Part shown: positions 5,405 through 9,016 of the stretch, in pieces
How positions within the stretch are numbered: the stretch's first letter is position 1
Layout: each line of letters opens with the position of its first letter
Source of the DNA: Chloroflexota bacterium
Lineage (GTDB): Bacteria; Chloroflexota; UBA6077; FW602-bin22; JACQUS01
Direction: 5' to 3'
Assembly (NCBI GenBank): GCA_016210125.1
Contig: JACQUS010000147.1
Location: forward strand, 1-9,016
DNA length: 9,016 nt
Notes under the pieces: model-generated
What the model saw: only the letters and a program-made list of their open reading frames with translations
Databases searched by the model: none
Told to the model about the DNA's origin: nothing
Position numbers and translations under genes: made by a program

Positions 5405-6411
5405 TCACCCGCTTTCCAAGGCTCGAACCTGCTTGATTAGGGACGGCAGCACGCTGAACAGGTCGTCGACGATGACGTAGTCGGCCTGCTCGAAGATCGG
5501 CGCCTCCTCGTCGGAGTTGATGGCCACGACGCACTCGGCGGCCTCGACGCCGACGGTGAAGTGCATCGCGCCCGAGACACCGCAGACGACCGCGAGCTTC
5601 GGGCGCGTGACGTAGCCGGTCTGGCCGATCTGGCGCTCGCGCTCGATCCAGCCCTCGTCGACCGCGACGCGCGTGGCGCCGACCTCCGCGCCGATGAGTG
5701 CGGCCAGCTCCCGCAGCGGGCCGAAGTCGCCGTGCGTTCCGCGGCCGCCGGCCACGATGCGCTCGGCCTTGGTCAGATCGAGTCCTTCGTGTAGCGCGCG
5801 CTCGACCACCTCGGTGCGGATCTCGTGGCGCGAGAGCCGGACGGGGACGCGCTCGATGAGGCCCCATGGCTTGGCGGTCAGCTCCGGCGGCGCGAAGATG
5901 CCGGGCCGAACGGTGGCCATCTGCGGGCGGTGCTCGGGGCACTTGATGATCGCGACGACCCCGCCGCCGAAGCCCGTGACGCGGCCGAGCAGCAGCCCGG
6001 TCTCCGCCTCCAGCTCCAGGCCTGTGCAGTCGGCGGTGAGGCCGGTGCGCAGCCGCACGGCCAGGCGCCCGGCGAGGTCGCGGCCGTTCGGCGTCGCCCC
6101 CAGGAGAAAGATGTCCGGCCGCCGCTCCACCACGATCTCGCCGACGACCTTCGTGTACGCATCCGTGGTGTAGACGGCCAGCGCCGGATGCTCGGCGACG
6201 ATGACGCGGTCGGCCCCCGCGGCGAGGGCCACCTGCGCCGCCGCCTCGACGTCGCTGCCCAGCAGCACGCCACTGAGCAGCGTCTCGGCCTCGTTGGCGA
6301 GCTGGCGACCGCGCCCCAGGAGCTCCAGCGCGACGCCCTCCAGGCGGCCGCTCTCCTGCTCCAGGAAGACCCAGATGCCGCTCGCCTCGGCCTTGGTGTA
6401 GCTCGGGGGAA

Positions 6412-6415
<4 letters not shown>
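5405..6415 (-). CDS. etfA: Electron transfer flavoprotein alpha subunit
   Basis: A 336-residue ETF alpha subunit binding the redox-active FAD in its C-terminal domain. The N-terminal domain (about 11-190) has GIWVFLEQESGRL and the PDIFLLGATPNGRDLAGRLAVRL run (split at 100-111 and 112-122) typical of EtfA. The FAD domain (about 205-336) shows GGRG (223-226), the RQIGQTG loop (261-267), CGVSGAMHF (278-286), AIN-x-D (298-302), APIFEQADY (305-313) and DDLFSVLP (317-324). In human ETF-alpha the corresponding stretch is GISGAIQH, whose His contacts the flavin; here Q-H is replaced by H-F. The ATG at 6415 overlaps the TGA of the Fe-S gene (ATGA) and has AGGGAG 8 bases upstream. An open frame continues to 6670 without family homology, so that extension is rejected. 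Transfers electrons between dehydrogenases and, by context, the Fe-S/HdrA partners. Confidence 0.96.
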
Positions 6416-7623
<1,208 letters not shown>

Positions 7624-7624
7624 G

Positions 7625-9016
7625 TCACACCCCTGTCAACTGGCGGGTGCGGCCGCCGACCACCTCGGCCATCTCGCGAATCTTGGCCGCGAACTGCTTG
7701 CCCTCGGCCGCCGAGACCCAGTGGAGCTGCAGCCGCTCGGGCGCGATGCCCTGGCGGGCGAACTTCTGCCGCCACAGCTCGAAGCGCTCGACCGTGCGGT
7801 TGTTGGCGTTGATATAGTGGCAGTCGCCAAGGTGGCAGCCGGTGACCAGCACCGCGCCGGCGCCCCGCTCGAACGCCCGCGCGATGAAGTCCTCCTCGAC
7901 ACGTCCGGAGCACATGCTGCGGATGATGCGCGCCACCGGCGGGTACTGGATCTTCTCGATGCCGGCCTGGTCGGCGCCGGCATACGAGCACCAGTTGCAG
8001 GCGAAGACCAGCACCTTCTCCTCGGGCAGGTCGGCCAGCGCGGCGTCGATCTGCGCCAGGATTTGCGCGTCGGTGAAGTAGGGCATGGTGATGGCGTCGA
8101 ACTCGCACGCCGCAGCGCAGGTGCCGCAGCCCTCGCACGCCGCCTCGATGACGTGGGCGACCTCGTGCCGGCGCGTGCCGTTCAGCAGCTCGATGGCGCT
8201 GAAGGGGCAGGTGGCCTGGCAGACGCCGCAGCCAGTGCACTCGTTGGAGTCGATGCTCGCCGTGATCGGCTCCTTGGTGATCGTGTCGCGGGCCAGCAGG
8301 ACGCTGGCCTTCGCCGCCGCGGCCAGCGCCTGCGCCACCGACTCGCGCACGTCCTTCGGCGCCTGGCAAGCCCCGGCGAGATAGATGCCGGGCGAGCCGG
8401 CCTCGGCCGGCCCCAGCTTCGGGTGCTTTTCGAGCAAGAAGCCGTCCTCGCTGTGCGCCACCTTGAGCTGCTGCGAGACCGTCTCCTGGCCCGGCAGCAG
8501 CCCGACGACGAGGACGAGCAGGTCGGTCGGCAGCGCTATGGCGCGGCCCAGCAGGTGGTCGCGGAAGCTGACGACCCCGTCCTGGTAGGCCAGGGCCTGC
8601 TCGGGTGTCGCGTCGGAGTCGAAACGGAAGAACTGCACGCCGGCGCGCATGGCCTCCTCGTACAGCTCCTCGGCGTGGCGGCTGAAGGTGCGGATGTCGC
8701 GGTACAGCACGCGCACGTACTTGCCCTGGCGCCGCAATGCCAGCGCCTGCTGGATCATCGAGGCGCAGCAGTAGCGCGAGCAGCCGCGCTCCTCGTTGCG
8801 CGAGCCGACGCAGCCGACGAAGGTCACGCGCTTCGCCGCCACATTCGGCAGCAGCGCTTCGAGCTCCAGGTTGGTGATGACGCGCGGGTCGCGGCCGTAG
8901 TCGAAGCCGCTCGGGACGTAGGGCACAGCGCCGGTGGCCATGACGACCGCGCCGGCCTCGATCTCCTCGCCGTCGGTCAGGCGCGCCGAGTAGTGGCCGA
9001 TGTGCCCGCCGATGAC
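7625..9016 (-). CDS. hdrA: HdrA-like flavoprotein fused to MvhD domain (5' end beyond right edge)
   Basis: C-terminal 463 residues of a heterodisulfide reductase subunit A-type protein; the frame is open to base 9016 and the start and FAD-binding Rossmann core are mostly outside. In numbering from the first visible residue, a GAVVMATG flavoprotein strand lies near 22-29. The HdrA-specific FVGCVGSRN segment with Cys69 is followed by Cys79/83/84, and the GIYLAGACQAPKDVRESVAQA motif is near 210-230. Two [4Fe-4S] motifs follow (Cys260/263/266/270 and Cys294/297/300/304). The last ~130 residues are an MvhD/FlpD-like [2Fe-2S] domain: FACNWCSYAG with Cys340/343, then Cys369, Cys394 and Cys399. MvhD normally links HdrA to a hydrogenase or dehydrogenase; none is visible here. 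First visible gene of a four-gene operon with the HdrD-like protein, etfA and etfB. HdrA is the flavin-bifurcating subunit in methanogens; bifurcation here is inference. Confidence 0.93.
   Translation of the reverse strand, partial: VIGGHIGHYSARLTDGEEIEAGAVVMATGAVPYVPSGFDYGRDPRVITNLELEALLPNVAAKRVTFVGCVGSRNEERGCSRYCCASMIQQALALRRQGKYVRVLYRDIRTFSRHAEELYEEAMRAGVQFFRFDSDATPEQALAYQDGVVSFRDHLLGRAIALPTDLLVLVVGLLPGQETVSQQLKVAHSEDGFLLEKHPKLGPAEAGSPGIYLAGACQAPKDVRESVAQALAAAAKASVLLARDTITKEPITASIDSNECTGCGVCQATCPFSAIELLNGTRRHEVAHVIEAACEGCGTCAAACEFDAITMPYFTDAQILAQIDAALADLPEEKVLVFACNWCSYAGADQAGIEKIQYPPVARIIRSMCSGRVEEDFIARAFERGAGAVLVTGCHLGDCHYINANNRTVERFELWRQKFARQGIAPERLQLHWVSAAEGKQFAAKIREMAEVVGGRTRQLTGV

Noticed and set aside
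5400..5942. 5' extension of etfB giving a 462-residue product
   Set aside because: The extension is an out-of-frame translation of etfA's FAD domain region and has no ETF beta homology. The EtfB fold begins right after the ATG at 5399.

Overview
This is a high-GC bacterial chromosome segment (by eye about two-thirds G+C or more) with compact genes and strong Shine-Dalgarno sites. Two features favour a Chloroflexota-like organism or another high-GC soil/subsurface lineage such as Methylomirabilota/Rokubacteria. One is the long Ala/Pro/Lys linker after the lipobox of the transport lipoprotein. The other is a small PRC-barrel-like protein. The taxonomic call is an inference at moderate to low confidence. 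No tRNA, rRNA, CRISPR array, transposase or phage gene was seen.

Layout. On the + strand, positions 2-388 hold the C-terminal end of an acyl-CoA dehydrogenase. After it come a good sigma70-like promoter (423-451) and a complete branched-chain amino acid/amide-type ABC substrate-binding lipoprotein (513-1910). A 362-base convergent intergenic region (1911-2272) follows, with a perfect 12-bp hairpin and a nested set of inverted repeats that could be a structured RNA. Everything to the right is on the - strand: a PRC-barrel-like protein (2273-2632), a TetR regulator with two tandem HTH domains (2733-3617), and a GAF-domain sensor (3614-4189) whose stop overlaps the tetR start. A 364-base non-coding region (4190-4553) carries four 13-bp direct repeats upstream of the GAF-tetR pair. 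Last is a tight four-gene redox operon, read from the right edge leftwards: hdrA-mvhD fusion (enters at 9016), HdrD/HdrCB-like Fe-S oxidoreductase, etfA, etfB.

How the genes may work together. Acyl-CoA dehydrogenases pass electrons to ETF (EtfAB). Here EtfAB is co-transcribed with a soluble two-[4Fe-4S], two-CCG-domain oxidoreductase and an HdrA-MvhD flavoprotein, not with a classical membrane ETF:quinone oxidoreductase. This suggests an ETF-to-heterodisulfide-reductase-like electron route, possibly flavin-based bifurcation or confurcation, serving oxidation of acyl-CoA or amino-acid-derived CoA esters. The double-HTH TetR, its translationally coupled GAF partner and the direct-repeat array form a plausible unusual regulatory module. 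The most notable items are the Etf-Hdr operon, the tandem-HTH TetR with the 13-bp repeats, and the structured convergent intergenic region.
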